Positions 18,996 through 27,910 of a stretch of DNA of 64,000 bases are shown piece after piece. Origin of the DNA: Pseudoxanthomonas yeongjuensis. GTDB lineage: Bacteria > Pseudomonadota > Gammaproteobacteria > Xanthomonadales > Xanthomonadaceae. Below the pieces are notes generated by a model. That model was given only the letters and a program-made list of their open reading frames with translations, was not told the origin of the DNA and made no database searches. The stretch is from contig NZ_PDWT01000002.1 of NCBI RefSeq assembly GCF_010093345.1, forward strand, positions 546,843-610,842. Direction: 5' to 3'. Position 1 is the first letter of the stretch, and each line of letters begins with the position of its first letter. A program made the translations under genes and the position numbers.

Positions 18996-19615
18996 CCATC
19001 AAGAATCCGCATGTCGCCATCGTGCTCGCCGCAGGCGGCAGCCGGCGCCTGGGGCGCGCCAAGCAGCTGCTGACCCGCGATGGGGAAACGCTGGTGCGTC
19101 GCGCGGTGCGGCTTGCCGCCGCCACCCGTCCGCTGCGGTTGTTGCTGGTGACCGGTGCGTATGCCGGCCAGGTGCGCGCTGCGGTGGCTGGCCTCGAGCT
19201 CGAAACGGTTTCCAACGCGGGCTGGGAGGAGGGCCTCGCCGGCAGCCTGCGCGTGGCCGCGTCCGCGCTCGCGGCCAGCGACGCGCCCTGCCTGGTCCTG
19301 GGTTGCGATCAACCCGCGCTGGACCAGGACCATCTGCGACGATTGCTGGAAGGAGCCGCGTCGGCTGCTGCAGGATGTTCGGCGACATCGCACGGAAATG
19401 CGCCCGGCATTCCCGCCGTGGTGACTGCGGCGTTATTGAGGGAAGCGCGGAATCTCGATGGCGATCGCGGCCTGCGCGCGTCGCTGCGGCATCTGCCGGC
19501 GGAAGCGATCCATCTTCTCGAGGCGCCTGAGCTCCGGTTCGACCTGGACACGCCTGCAGACGTGGAGAAGGCCATCATCGATGGCCTTCTCGATCCGCTC
19601 CTGGACGCCGGATAG
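18992..19615 (+). CDS. MobA/MocA-like nucleotidyltransferase (molybdenum cofactor cytidylyltransferase-like)
   Basis: A 207-residue NTP-transferase domain protein. The nucleotide loop LAAGGSRRLGRAKQLLTRDG is present, followed by LGCDQPALDQDHL with the metal-binding Asp and GNAPGIPAVV. In this family MocA makes molybdopterin cytosine dinucleotide for hydroxylases such as the neighbouring one. Start overlaps the xdhC-like stop by ATGA (18992-18995). Which nucleotide is transferred cannot be decided from sequence. Confidence 0.85.
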   Translation: MTIKNPHVAIVLAAGGSRRLGRAKQLLTRDGETLVRRAVRLAAATRPLRLLLVTGAYAGQVRAAVAGLELETVSNAGWEEGLAGSLRVAASALAASDAPCLVLGCDQPALDQDHLRRLLEGAASAAAGCSATSHGNAPGIPAVVTAALLREARNLDGDRGLRASLRHLPAEAIHLLEAPELRFDLDTPADVEKAIIDGLLDPLLDAG

Positions 19616-19618
19616 CAG

Positions 19619-20929
19619 TCAGGTCGCGCGCAGCGCCACCGTCACCGGCAAGCGCGCCGCACGCAGCGCCGGGAACAATCCGCCGACCAGGCCGATGCCC
19701 AGCGCCCACTTCAGGCCGCTCCACAGCAGCTCGGGCGAAACCTTGAACTGGAACACCACCTGGCTGAAGTTCGCGCCCAGCGTGGCCACGCTGTAGCCGT
19801 TGAAGACGGCCCAGGCGATGAATCCGCCCAGCACCCCGCCCAGCAACGCCAGCAGCATGGTTTCCAGCATCACCGCCATCACCACCGGGGTGCCGCGGAA
19901 GCCGATCGCGCGCATGGTCGCGATTTCGCGCGCGCGCCCGGCCACTGCCGCATACATGGTGTTCAACGCGCCGAACACCGCGCCGATGGCCATGATCGCG
20001 CCGATCACCGTGCCCAGCGCCTTGATCACCTTGGTCAGTCCCTCGGATTGCTTGCTGTAGTAATCGCGGGTGGTCAACGCATCCAGTTTCAGGCGCGGGT
20101 CGGCGGCCAGCGCGGCGGTCAGTTCCTTGAAGCCGGCCTTGCCGTTCACGCCCACCGTCACCGACTGGTAGGCGCGGCGATCGTAGGCCGAGGACAGGGT
20201 CTCGATGTCCGTCCACAGCTCCGAGTCGTGCGCGTCGCCCGAAGCGAACACGCCGACCACCGTCCACGCCTGGTTGCCGAGCTTGACCTGCTTGCCGATG
20301 TCGAGGCCGCGATACTGCTTCTTCGCGCCCTGGCCGACCACCAGTTCGCGCACGCCTACGTTGAACTTGCGGCCTTCGGTGATCCTGATCTGCGGGCGGA
20401 TCGCCCAGGCCTCCTCGCTGACGCCGCGGAACTGCGCATTCGCATCTTCGCCACTGCTCGCGGTCGGCAGGTTGACCACCTGCGACAGCTCCGGCGAAAT
20501 GATCGCGCGGCCCTTGGCGTCCTTGCGCAGCCCGGCCAGCGTGGCGATCAACGGCACCTGGTCGCGGGTGATGACCGAGTTGGTCTCGGCCTGCGAACCG
20601 CCGCGCAGGATGATCGCGGTGTCGTCGTTGCCGGTCTGCTTGAGCGTGGCGGAAAAGCCTTCGCCCATCGCCAGCATCGCCACCAGCACGCCGACCACGC
20701 CGGCGATGCCTACGATAATGACCGACGAGGCGCCCCAGCGTTGCGGCAGGCTGGCGATGCCGATGCGCGCGGCGGCCAGCGCGAGCCGTCCGCTGCGGGT
20801 CAGCAAAAGCCAAAGTGCGAGCGCTACCGCCACTGCGGCCACGCCGTACCACGGCAGCATGATCCAGACCACCAGGCCCACGATCAGCAACAGGAGGGAG
20901 AGCGCATTCCAAAGCCATTTGTTCTTCAT
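19619..20929 (-). CDS. MacB/FtsX-type ABC transporter permease (second permease of operon)
   Basis: A 436-residue type VII ABC permease. It has two N-terminal hydrophobic segments (residues ~7-47), the usual signal-anchor segment SSVIIVGIAGVVGVLVAMLA, a long periplasmic domain, and three C-terminal helices with the FtsX pattern (LGTVIGAIMAIGAVFGALNT...REIATMRAIGF). Last gene of a four-gene operon, 10 bases after the first permease. Different permeases side by side suggest a heterodimer. Such systems export peptides, lipoproteins or drugs through mechanotransmission; the substrate is unknown. Confidence 0.85.
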   Translation of the reverse strand: MKNKWLWNALSLLLLIVGLVVWIMLPWYGVAAVAVALALWLLLTRSGRLALAAARIGIASLPQRWGASSVIIVGIAGVVGVLVAMLAMGEGFSATLKQTGNDDTAIILRGGSQAETNSVITRDQVPLIATLAGLRKDAKGRAIISPELSQVVNLPTASSGEDANAQFRGVSEEAWAIRPQIRITEGRKFNVGVRELVVGQGAKKQYRGLDIGKQVKLGNQAWTVVGVFASGDAHDSELWTDIETLSSAYDRRAYQSVTVGVNGKAGFKELTAALAADPRLKLDALTTRDYYSKQSEGLTKVIKALGTVIGAIMAIGAVFGALNTMYAAVAGRAREIATMRAIGFRGTPVVMAVMLETMLLALLGGVLGGFIAWAVFNGYSVATLGANFSQVVFQFKVSPELLWSGLKWALGIGLVGGLFPALRAARLPVTVALRAT

Positions 20930-20939
20930 GTCGTGCTCC

Positions 20940-22100
20940 TTATCGGCCAGCCAGCGCGTCGACGATCTTCAGGCGCATCGCCCGCATCGCGGGCAACGCT
21001 CCCACCACCAGGCCGATGCCCAGCATCAGCGCCAATCCCACCAGCCAGGTTTCCCTGGGGATGCCGGGCAGGTTCAACATGCCGCCGCTCATCGCGCTGA
21101 CCACCGGGATGATGATCGCGGCCAGGCCCAGGCCGATCATCCCGCCGAGCACGATCAGCAGCACCGATTCCACCAGTACCAGGGTCAGCACGGTGCCGTT
21201 GGTGAAACCCAGGGTCTTCAGTACCGCCAGTTCGGGGATGCGGTCGCGCACCGCCTGCGACATGGTGTTGCCGGTCAGCAGCAACAGGGTGAAGAACACC
21301 GCGGCCATGATCGCGGTGACGATCAGGCCGATGTCGGCGAACTGCTTGGCGAAGGACTGGTTGAAGGCCTGCTCGGTCTGGGCCTTGGTCTCGTGGTCGG
21401 AGTTCTGCGAGATCGCATCGATCGCCTTGGCCACGCGGGTGGCGTGGTCCACGTTGTCCAGCTTGACCATGTACCAGCCGACCATGCCGCTGGTGTACTG
21501 GTTGGCCTCGTCGAAGTATTTCCAGTGGAAGACCAGCTGGTTCTCTTCGCCCTTGCGCTTGCTGTCGGCGAGCTTGAAGGTGCCGCTGAGCTTCAGCGGC
21601 CAGGCGTTGCTGCCGTCCTTCTGCGGGAAGATCGTGGCCTGCAGCGGGATGGTGTCGCCGACCTTCCACTTGAAGCGCTTGGCCAGCGCTTCGCCGACGA
21701 TGGCGCCGGTGCGGTCGGCCTGCCAGGCCTTCAGCTGGGCCGGATCGATGATGTATTCGGGATACATCTCGAAGTAGTCGGGGCCGACCGAGAAGTTGGG
21801 GAAGAAGTTCTTCGGATCCTGGTAGATGCCGCCGAACCAGGCCGCGTACGCGGTCTTCTTCACGCCCGGCGTGGACTGGATCTGCGGCAGCAGGCTGTAG
21901 GGCAGCATCTGCGTGATCGACAGGCGCGAGGCGACCACCAGGCGATCGGCGCCGGCGACGCTGCCGCCGCTGTTGAAGGCTACGCGCACCGAGTCCAGCA
22001 ATCCGAACAGCAGGAACGCGGCCACCACCGACAGCAGGGTCAGGAAGGTGCGCGTCTTGCTGCGGAACAGCGCGGACCAGATCAGGGAGAAATATTTCAT
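20940..22100 (-). CDS. MacB/FtsX-type ABC transporter permease (first permease of operon)
   Basis: A 386-residue type VII permease: N-terminal anchor FLTLLSVVAAFLLFGLLDSV, a periplasmic domain of ~220 residues, then FtsX helices (IGLIVTAIMAAVFFTLLLLT, VRDRIPELAVLKTLGF). It works with the ATPase encoded upstream and the paired permease downstream. The gap to the ATPase gene holds a GGAACGAG tandem repeat. The start MKYFSLIWSALFRSKTR places basic residues before the anchor, as expected. Confidence 0.86.
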   Translation of the reverse strand: MKYFSLIWSALFRSKTRTFLTLLSVVAAFLLFGLLDSVRVAFNSGGSVAGADRLVVASRLSITQMLPYSLLPQIQSTPGVKKTAYAAWFGGIYQDPKNFFPNFSVGPDYFEMYPEYIIDPAQLKAWQADRTGAIVGEALAKRFKWKVGDTIPLQATIFPQKDGSNAWPLKLSGTFKLADSKRKGEENQLVFHWKYFDEANQYTSGMVGWYMVKLDNVDHATRVAKAIDAISQNSDHETKAQTEQAFNQSFAKQFADIGLIVTAIMAAVFFTLLLLTGNTMSQAVRDRIPELAVLKTLGFTNGTVLTLVLVESVLLIVLGGMIGLGLAAIIIPVVSAMSGGMLNLPGIPRETWLVGLALMLGIGLVVGALPAMRAMRLKIVDALAGR

Positions 22101-22114
22101 GCGGATCTCCGGGG

Positions 22115-22213
22115 GGCGAGGGCAGAGGAACGAGGGCAGAGGAACGAGGAACGAGTAGCGAGTAGCGAGTAGCGAGTAGTGACTCGTTCCTCGTTCCTAC
22201 CTACTCGTTCCTT
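22115..22213. repeat. GGAACGAG / GAGTAGC tandem repeats with inverted right arm
   Basis: Units GGCAGAGGAACGAG (twice), GGAACGAG, and four tandem AGTAGCG-type heptamers are followed by CTCGTTCCTCGTTCC and CTCGTTCC, the complement of the left part. It fills the space between the ATPase stop and the first permease start. The same word recurs at 27911-28059. Confidence 0.8.
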
Positions 22214-22216
22214 GCT

Positions 22217-22906
22217 TCAATGCGCCGCCGGTGTATCGGTCAGTTCGCCCTTGTCCAGGTGGATGGTGTGGGTCGCGTACTCGGCGGCCTTCGGGTCGTG
22301 GGTGACCATGATGATGGTCTTGCCGTGTTCCTTGTTCAGCAGCTGCAGCAGGCCCAGCACTTCCTCGGCCGAGTGCCGGTCCAGGTCGCCGGTCGGTTCG
22401 TCGCAGATCAGGAAGGTCGGGTCGGAAACGATGGCGCGGGCGATGGCCACGCGTTGCTGCTGGCCGCCGGACAGTTCGTTGGGCCGGTGCGAGCCGCGGT
22501 CGGCCAGGCCCACCAGCTGCAGCGCGATCTCGGCATTGCGCTTGCGCTGCGCGCCGCCGAGCTTGGTCAGCAGCAACGGCAATTCGACGTTCTTCTGCGC
22601 GGTCAGGGTGGGCATCAGGTTGTAGAACTGGAACACGAAGCCGACATGCTGGCTGCGCCAGTGGGCCAGCTGGCCGTCGCTGAAGCTGTCGATGCGCTCG
22701 CCCTCGATCTCGATCTCGCCGCCGCTGGGCGTGTCCAGCCCGCCGATGAGGTTGAGCAGGGTGGTCTTGCCCGAGCCCGACGGACCCATCAGGGCGACGA
22801 AGTCGCCGCGCGGGATCTCGAGGTCCAGGCCATGCAGCACGGCGACTTTCTCGGGGCCGCGCTGGTAGGTCTTGCTGAGGTTGCGGATGGAGACCAGTGA
22901 GGACAT
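22217..22906 (-). CDS. ABC transporter ATP-binding protein (MacB/LolD type)
   Basis: A 229-residue ATPase. Walker A GPSGSGKT, the Q-loop in VFQFYNLMPTLTAQKNVELP, signature LSGGQQQRVAIARA, Walker B FLICDEPTGDLD, and H-loop VTHDPKAAEYA are all intact. The pattern is that of the MacB/LolD/FtsE branch. The start ATG at 22906 was chosen because it gives the usual SLVSIRNLSKTY opening. It sits between the adaptor and the first permease. Confidence 0.95.
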   Translation of the reverse strand: MSSLVSIRNLSKTYQRGPEKVAVLHGLDLEIPRGDFVALMGPSGSGKTTLLNLIGGLDTPSGGEIEIEGERIDSFSDGQLAHWRSQHVGFVFQFYNLMPTLTAQKNVELPLLLTKLGGAQRKRNAEIALQLVGLADRGSHRPNELSGGQQQRVAIARAIVSDPTFLICDEPTGDLDRHSAEEVLGLLQLLNKEHGKTIIMVTHDPKAAEYATHTIHLDKGELTDTPAAH

Positions 22907-22937
22907 GTGCGTTTTCCTTCGACTCGGTTGGATGTTT

Positions 22938-23178
22938 CGGCCGTCATCCCAGCGAACGCCGGGATCCATCTTGATGTTGCTTCTGCTTCTGGTCTTGCCT
23001 CCTCCCTTGCGCGCAGCGCAGGGGAGGATTGAGGAGGGGTGCATTTGATCTTGCTTTTGATCCTGCTTTTGGTCTTGCTCTGGTTCTTCGCTCGTCGTCC
23101 CCGCGAAGGCGGGGATCCAGTGTCTTTGCTTTGTAAAGCGCTTGAAGTCGCTGGATCCCCGCTTTCGCGGGGATGACG
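22938..23178. repeat. REP region with GTCATCCCCGCGAA-type palindromes
   Basis: One arm, CGTCATCCCAGCGAACGCCG, starts at 22941. A complete inverted pair spans ~23093-23178 (GTCGTCCCCGCGAAGGCGGG ... CCCGCTTTCGCGGGGATGAC). Between them is a degenerate CTTGCTTTTGATC-like tandem (23040-23085) and a short CTCCTCCC/GGGAGGA pair. It fills most of the 390-base gap between adaptor and ATPase genes; no gene seen. Confidence 0.8.
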
Positions 23179-23296
23179 TCCTGGTGATTCAATCATTCCA
23201 GATCTTGGGATGAGTCCTGGAGCGACGATGGAGCAGCCACTGAATCGACAACGATTCCCGCGTGTTTCGTTACACGCCGGGAAAAATCACGGTTAA

Positions 23297-24547
23297 TTAC
23301 TCGGCGGCTTCCTCCGCCAGCTTCACCTTCGCCCCTTCCCTCAGTTCCGCCGGCGGGTCCAGGACCACCGATTCGCCGGGCGACAGGCCCTGCAGCACCT
23401 GGCGGTCATCGCCCATCGCGCGGCCCAGGCGCAGTTCGCGCAGTTCGACGGTGTCCTCCTCGGTCACCACGAAAGCATAGTCCTTGCCGCCGCGGTTGCT
23501 GATCGCGGCATCCGGCGCGCGCACGCCCTCGTTCTTCGGTTGCTCGCCGGCGGGTTTGGCCGCTTCCAGGAAGCTGACCTTCACCCCCATGTCGGGGACG
23601 ATGCGTGGGTCCTTCGTGTTCAGCGCCACGCGCACCTTGACCGTGGCCTTGCTGCGGTCGGCGGTGGGGATGATGGCGATCACCTCGCCCGGGATCTTCC
23701 AGTCCTGGTAGGCGTTGAGGGTCGCCTCGATCGGCATCTTCGGTTGCACGCGGCCGATGAACTGTTCGCCCACTTCCACTTCCACTTCCAGCGAATCCAT
23801 GTCGACGATGGTGCCGATGCCGGTACGGGTGAAACCGCCGCCGGCAGACAGCGGCGAGATGATTTCGCCCGGCTGCGCCGCCTTGGCGATCACCACGCCG
23901 GCGAACGGCGCGCGGACCACGGTGTTGTCCACGCCGTTGTCGGCGATGGCCAGGCGATCGGCGGCGACCTTGGCGTTGCGCTGTGCGGTAAGCAATTGCG
24001 CGCGCAGCGAATCGCGCTGGGCGACGGCCTGGTCGTACTGCGACCTGGAAACCAATTGCTGTTGCACCAGCGTGGACAGACGCCTGGCGCTGGCTTCGGC
24101 TTCCACCAGTTGCGCCTGGGTGCCGCTGGCCGCACTGCGTGCCGCGCCCAGTTGCGCGGCGTAAAGCGAGCGCTCGGCGTTGGCGTCGATCGGATCCAGC
24201 GTGGCCAGGACCTGGCCTTCCTCCACGCGCTGGCCTTCTTCGATCATCACTTCCTTGACCTTGCCGGTGATCTTGGCCGAGACCGTCGCCATGCGCCGTG
24301 CCACCACATAACCGCTGGCGTCGAGCACCGAAGCCGAGGCCGTGCCCGCGCCGATGGCGGCGGTGGGCGCGGTGCGCACCTCGATGGCCTTGTCGCGCCC
24401 GAACAGGAACCAGCCCACGATCGCCAACAAAGCGAGCACGAGGACGGCGGCCACGGCGATCCACAGTCCGCGGCGCGATTTCGGCGCCGATGGCGGCGCC
24501 TTGCGGTCGATGCGGAGTTCTTTGAGCAGGTCGGCGGAAGTATTCAT
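23297..24547 (-). CDS. HlyD/MacA-type periplasmic adaptor subunit
   Basis: A 416-residue membrane-fusion protein with one N-terminal membrane anchor (LWIAVAAVLVLALLAIVGWF, ~28-47). A lipoyl/barrel-sandwich half is present (SAKITGKVKEVMIEEGQRVE), then an alpha-hairpin of ~90 residues rich in Ala/Gln, and the second lipoyl half (VRAPFAGVVIAKAAQPGEII). Beta-barrel and membrane-proximal domains follow. First gene of the export operon, ahead of ATPase and two permeases. No outer-membrane channel gene is in the window, so a TolC-like protein from elsewhere would be needed. Confidence 0.9.
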   Translation of the reverse strand: MNTSADLLKELRIDRKAPPSAPKSRRGLWIAVAAVLVLALLAIVGWFLFGRDKAIEVRTAPTAAIGAGTASASVLDASGYVVARRMATVSAKITGKVKEVMIEEGQRVEEGQVLATLDPIDANAERSLYAAQLGAARSAASGTQAQLVEAEASARRLSTLVQQQLVSRSQYDQAVAQRDSLRAQLLTAQRNAKVAADRLAIADNGVDNTVVRAPFAGVVIAKAAQPGEIISPLSAGGGFTRTGIGTIVDMDSLEVEVEVGEQFIGRVQPKMPIEATLNAYQDWKIPGEVIAIIPTADRSKATVKVRVALNTKDPRIVPDMGVKVSFLEAAKPAGEQPKNEGVRAPDAAISNRGGKDYAFVVTEEDTVELRELRLGRAMGDDRQVLQGLSPGESVVLDPPAELREGAKVKLAEEAAE

Positions 24548-24638
24548 CGAATAACCAGACGGGGCAGGGGGCGGAGTGTGACCGTCAATGTTACCCAGGC
24601 CAACCTGCCGGAAGTCAGTTTCTCGGGCGCGGCAACCC

Positions 24639-24944
24639 TCAATCGCCCGGGCCCGCGGCGCTGATCATGCCTTGCAGCGCCTGCAGGTGCTTGTCCAATG
24701 CCTTGCGGCCTTTCGCCGTGAGCTTGTACCAGGTGACCGGCTTGCGCTCGACGAAATCGCGACGCAGTGCGACGTATTCCTCGTCTTCCAGTCGCCGCAG
24801 TTGCGCGCCCAGGTTGCCATCGGTCAGTTCCAGTTGTTCCTTGAAGCGCGAGAAGCTGATCTCGCCATGGCGCGCGAGCAGCACGCTGATCGCCAGGCGG
24901 ACCCGGTGTTCCAGTGCAGCGTCGAAACCCTGCAGGGCTTTCAC
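24639..24944 (-). CDS. Winged-helix transcriptional regulator
   Basis: A 101-residue DNA-binding protein. The wHTH is LEHRVRLAISVLLARHGEIS through ELTDGNLGAQLRRLEDEEYV, ending in a wing (RKPVTWYKLTAKGRKALDKH). This pattern belongs to the small MarR/PadR-like group (HTH_34) often next to membrane proteins. The start codon is GTG (24944) and overlaps the stop of the upstream membrane gene by four bases (GTGA), so the pair is coupled. It probably controls itself and the export operon that begins 92 bases downstream. Confidence 0.85.
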   Translation of the reverse strand: MKALQGFDAALEHRVRLAISVLLARHGEISFSRFKEQLELTDGNLGAQLRRLEDEEYVALRRDFVERKPVTWYKLTAKGRKALDKHLQALQGMISAAGPGD

Positions 24945-25507
24945 TCGCCCGATTCCTGCTTGCGGCTGCCGATGCCCGACCAGATCAGCGACAGTGCGAT
25001 CAACAAGCCGGTGATCGTCCACACGTAGGACGTGGTGAATACATTCAGCACCACGTAGCCGCCCAGCATCGCCAGGCCGCTCCACATCAGCGGCCGCTCC
25101 AGGTGCACGCCGGCCAGCGCATAGACCAGTCCGCCCACCAGCAGGTAGTTGCCGACGACATCGACGAACTCGAGCCGGCCGGTCGCTGCGGGCAGCACGC
25201 ACAGCACGAAGCCGACCCCGCCGATGGTCCAGTGCAGGCCGTAGCGCCGGCCCAGCGCCTTGTCGATGACGCCGTGGTCGCGCGCGTGGCGGGCACCCAG
25301 GTACCAGCTGAGCAGGCCGCCGCCGATGCCGCAGACGAACCAGAAAGGTCCCGCCGCGTCCGGCGCGAAGTCGGGCAGGGCGAAGCCGACCGAGACGATG
25401 GCCGCCCACAGGAAATAGATCGCCGGGACGCCACGCGGCGCATCTTCGCGCCTTACCGCGCTGGCGATGTAGTCGAGGTCGTGCTTGATCTGTTCGGGGT
25501 CGGTCAT
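24941..25507 (-). CDS. Multi-pass membrane protein of unknown function
   Basis: A 188-residue protein with about five to six membrane segments (AIYFLWAAIVSVGFALPDFA, FWFVCGIGGGLLSWYLGA, WTIGGVGFVLCVLPAAT and others). No domain is recognised. It is first in a two-gene unit with the winged-helix regulator. Such membrane-protein/regulator pairs next to ABC export operons often form a sensing unit, which here is inference from position only. Confidence 0.7.
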   Translation of the reverse strand: MTDPEQIKHDLDYIASAVRREDAPRGVPAIYFLWAAIVSVGFALPDFAPDAAGPFWFVCGIGGGLLSWYLGARHARDHGVIDKALGRRYGLHWTIGGVGFVLCVLPAATGRLEFVDVVGNYLLVGGLVYALAGVHLERPLMWSGLAMLGGYVVLNVFTTSYVWTITGLLIALSLIWSGIGSRKQESGE

Positions 25508-25532
25508 GGCGATGCTCCGGGTTGACGGATGT

Positions 25533-25561
25533 GAGAGTACTCTGGATTGCAGAGTTGTCAA
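25533..25561 (-). promoter_or_regulatory. Promoter with operator palindrome for the membrane-protein/regulator pair
   Basis: On the minus strand TTGACA (25561-25556) is a perfect -35, followed by 16 bases and TACTCT as a weak -10. The spacer is itself the palindrome ACTCTG-CAATC-CAGAGT (25555-25539), the expected place for a repressor to block polymerase. The winged-helix protein encoded downstream is the natural candidate. Confidence 0.55.
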
Positions 25562-25704
25562 GTCCGGAAGCGATCCGGAACAGGCCAATGCCCATTCATC
25601 GAGGAGGCAAGATCGAAATGAGCATGGGAACCATCGCGCTGGTTGCGGCCAGCACCCCCCCGCCACCGGCAAGACCGTGGGGCTGGAAACAGTGCGAAAA
25701 CTAT

Positions 25705-25766
25705 GTGGGAGGGGCTTCAGCCCCGACGCTCTTCGAAGAAAGCGTCGGGGCTGAAGCCCCTCCCAC
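25705..25766. repeat. REP-like perfect palindrome (GTGGGAGGGGCTTCAGCCCC family)
   Basis: GTGGGAGGGGCTTCAGCCCC then GACGCT at the left, exact complement at the right, small loop CTTCGAAGAA. It is 19 bases past the stop of the M17 gene. Confidence 0.85.
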
Positions 25767-25784
25767 AACAGCACGGTGCCGCGC

Positions 25785-27170
25785 TCAGGCGGGGTATCGC
25801 CCCTTCAGCATTTCGAACGCCGCGCGCAACGCCATCGCCTCGCCGCCCGGCGGGCGACCCGGGCGGTCGCTGTCGTTCCACGCATACACGTCCAGGTGCG
25901 CCCACTTCTGTTGCGTGGGCACGAAGCGTTCCAGGTACAGCGCGGCGGTGACCGCGCCGGCCATGCGCGAACCGGCGTTGGCCAGGTCGGCGATGCCGCT
26001 GTTGAGGTAGCGCAGGTAAGGACGCCACAACGGCATGCGCCACAGCGGATCGCGGGTGCGTTCGCCGGCCGTGATCCAGTCGTTGGCCAAGGCATCGTCG
26101 TTGGCGAACAGGGCCGGCAGGTCGGGGCCCAGGGCGATGCGCGCCGCGCCGGTGAGCGTGGCGAAATCCAGGACGATGTCCGGCGTCTGTTCGCCCGCGT
26201 AGGTCAGCGCGTCGCAGAGGACGACCCGGCCTTCGGCATCGGTGTTGTCGATTTCCACGCTCAGGCCCTGGCGCGTGGCGATCACTTCGCCGGGACGGAA
26301 CGCGTCGGGACCGATCGCGTTCTCGACCGCGGGGATCAGCAGGGTCAGCCGCAACGGCAGCTTGCGCGCCATCACCAGCTCGGCCAGGGCCAGCGCGTGC
26401 GCGGCGCCGCCCATGTCCTTCTTCATGTTGCGCATGCCGTCGGCCGGCTTGATGTCCAGGCCGCCGGTGTCGAAGCACACGCCCTTGCCGACCAGGGCGA
26501 CATGCGGCAGTCCGCTCGCGCCCCATTGCAACGCGATCAGGCGCGGCGCGCGGTGCGAGGCGCGGCCGACCGCATTGATGGCGGGGAAATTCCGCGCCAG
26601 CAGTTCGTCGCCGGCGATCACCTCGATCTGCGCGCCCTGCTGTTCCGCGATTTGCCGTGCCACTGCTTCCAGTTGTTCCGGGCCCATGTGCTCGGTCGGG
26701 GTGTTGACCAGGTCGCGCACGCGCACGCAGGCGGCGAGCAGGTCGATGGTTTCGGCATCGGCATCGCGCAGCAACAGGCGCGCCGGTTGGCGCGGCGGCT
26801 GCTTGTAGCGATTGAAACGATAACTGCCCAGACCCCAGCCCAGTTGCAGAGCGTTGCGCGCTTCGGCCTCCAGTGAGGTGGCCAGTTCCCAGTCGCCTGG
26901 CGGCAGCCCGTGCGGCGCATGCGCGTAGGAATACGGATCCAGCGGATCGCCGATCCCGATCGCGGCCGCGGCGATGCCCGGCTTCTCATCGGGATGCACG
27001 CCCGGCAGCAGGATCAACGCGCCGGGCGCGGCGCTGAACTGCTGCGCATCGACCCAGGCCTGCAGCGCCGGCGCCAGCGCCTCGCGCCATGCAGCGAAGC
27101 CATCGCGTTCCAGCACGTGCAGCGGCAGGGCGGAAACGGAAGTGTCGGTAAAGCCATTGGGCAGGGTCAT
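25785..27170 (-). CDS. M17-family leucyl aminopeptidase
   Basis: A 461-residue cytosolic metalloaminopeptidase. The M17 metal and active-site motifs are present: VGKGVCFDTGGLDIKP, MKKDMGGAA, and the family signature NTDAEGRVVL. The C-terminal part has WNDSDRPGRPPGGEAMALRA, as in the shorter PepB-like branch. The N-terminal domain is only loosely conserved, as usual. The start ATG at 27170 overlaps the stop of the HAD gene (ATGA), so the two are a coupled pair. It removes N-terminal amino acids from peptides; specificity unknown. Confidence 0.9.
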   Translation of the reverse strand: MTLPNGFTDTSVSALPLHVLERDGFAAWREALAPALQAWVDAQQFSAAPGALILLPGVHPDEKPGIAAAAIGIGDPLDPYSYAHAPHGLPPGDWELATSLEAEARNALQLGWGLGSYRFNRYKQPPRQPARLLLRDADAETIDLLAACVRVRDLVNTPTEHMGPEQLEAVARQIAEQQGAQIEVIAGDELLARNFPAINAVGRASHRAPRLIALQWGASGLPHVALVGKGVCFDTGGLDIKPADGMRNMKKDMGGAAHALALAELVMARKLPLRLTLLIPAVENAIGPDAFRPGEVIATRQGLSVEIDNTDAEGRVVLCDALTYAGEQTPDIVLDFATLTGAARIALGPDLPALFANDDALANDWITAGERTRDPLWRMPLWRPYLRYLNSGIADLANAGSRMAGAVTAALYLERFVPTQQKWAHLDVYAWNDSDRPGRPPGGEAMALRAAFEMLKGRYPA

Positions 27171-27898
27171 GCGATAGCGTGCTCCGTGCGTTGGGTTTGG
27201 GTCGCGTCCAGCCAGTCGGCCAACGCGGCGAGCGAGTCGAATTCCAGGTCCGGGCGCAGTTCCTGCAAGGTCCAGGCCTGGTCGTCGCGGTTGAGCCAGC
27301 AACTGCGCAAGCCGGCGCGGCTGGCGCCGGCGACGTCCATCTCGTGGTGATCGCCCACGTGCAGGACCAGGCCGGGTTCCAGCCCGAGGCGCGCGCATGC
27401 CGCCAGGAAGATGCTGGCTTCGGGCTTGGCCGCGCCGTGTTCGCGCGAACCCAGCTGGAAGGCGAAATGATGGTCGATGCCGATGCGCTGCAGGTCGGCG
27501 TTGCCGTTGCTCAGCGCCACCACCGGCAGGCGCGCAGCGATCCGCGCCAGCGCCTCGACGCTGTCGGGATAGAACTCCACCCGGTTGCGTTCGGCATAGA
27601 AGGCTTCGTAGGCCGGCTCCAGCAGCGCGAGATCGGCGCCACTGCCGCGCAGCGCCTGCTCCAGGGTCAGCCGCCGCAGCGCCGACATGTCGTGCACCAG
27701 CTGCGGATTGGTCTCGAACACCTGCTGGCGAAGCACGCGCATGGCCGCGATCGGGTAACGCACCGCGGTCGCCGGGCTGTGTCGCAGCATCCAGTCGTGC
27801 AGCACCTGGTCGATGCGCGCCCCGATCGGGGCGAACGGCCACAGGGTGTCGTCCAGGTCCAGGGTGATGGCGCGTACGGGGAAGGTCACGGGGTGCAT
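27167..27898 (-). CDS. HAD-superfamily hydrolase
   Basis: A 243-residue phosphatase-like protein. Motif I is ITLDLDDTLWPF, motif II VVALSNGN, motif III K in GAAKPEASIF, and motif IV HVGDHHEMDVAGA. The helical cap (residues ~30-100) is of type C1. Substrate unknown; the sequence resembles the YjjG/YigB-type housekeeping phosphatases. The first gene of a pair with the M17 aminopeptidase. Confidence 0.88.
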   Translation of the reverse strand: MHPVTFPVRAITLDLDDTLWPFAPIGARIDQVLHDWMLRHSPATAVRYPIAAMRVLRQQVFETNPQLVHDMSALRRLTLEQALRGSGADLALLEPAYEAFYAERNRVEFYPDSVEALARIAARLPVVALSNGNADLQRIGIDHHFAFQLGSREHGAAKPEASIFLAACARLGLEPGLVLHVGDHHEMDVAGASRAGLRSCWLNRDDQAWTLQELRPDLEFDSLAALADWLDATQTQRTEHAIA

Positions 27899-27910
27899 TG
27901 TAGCTGGGGG

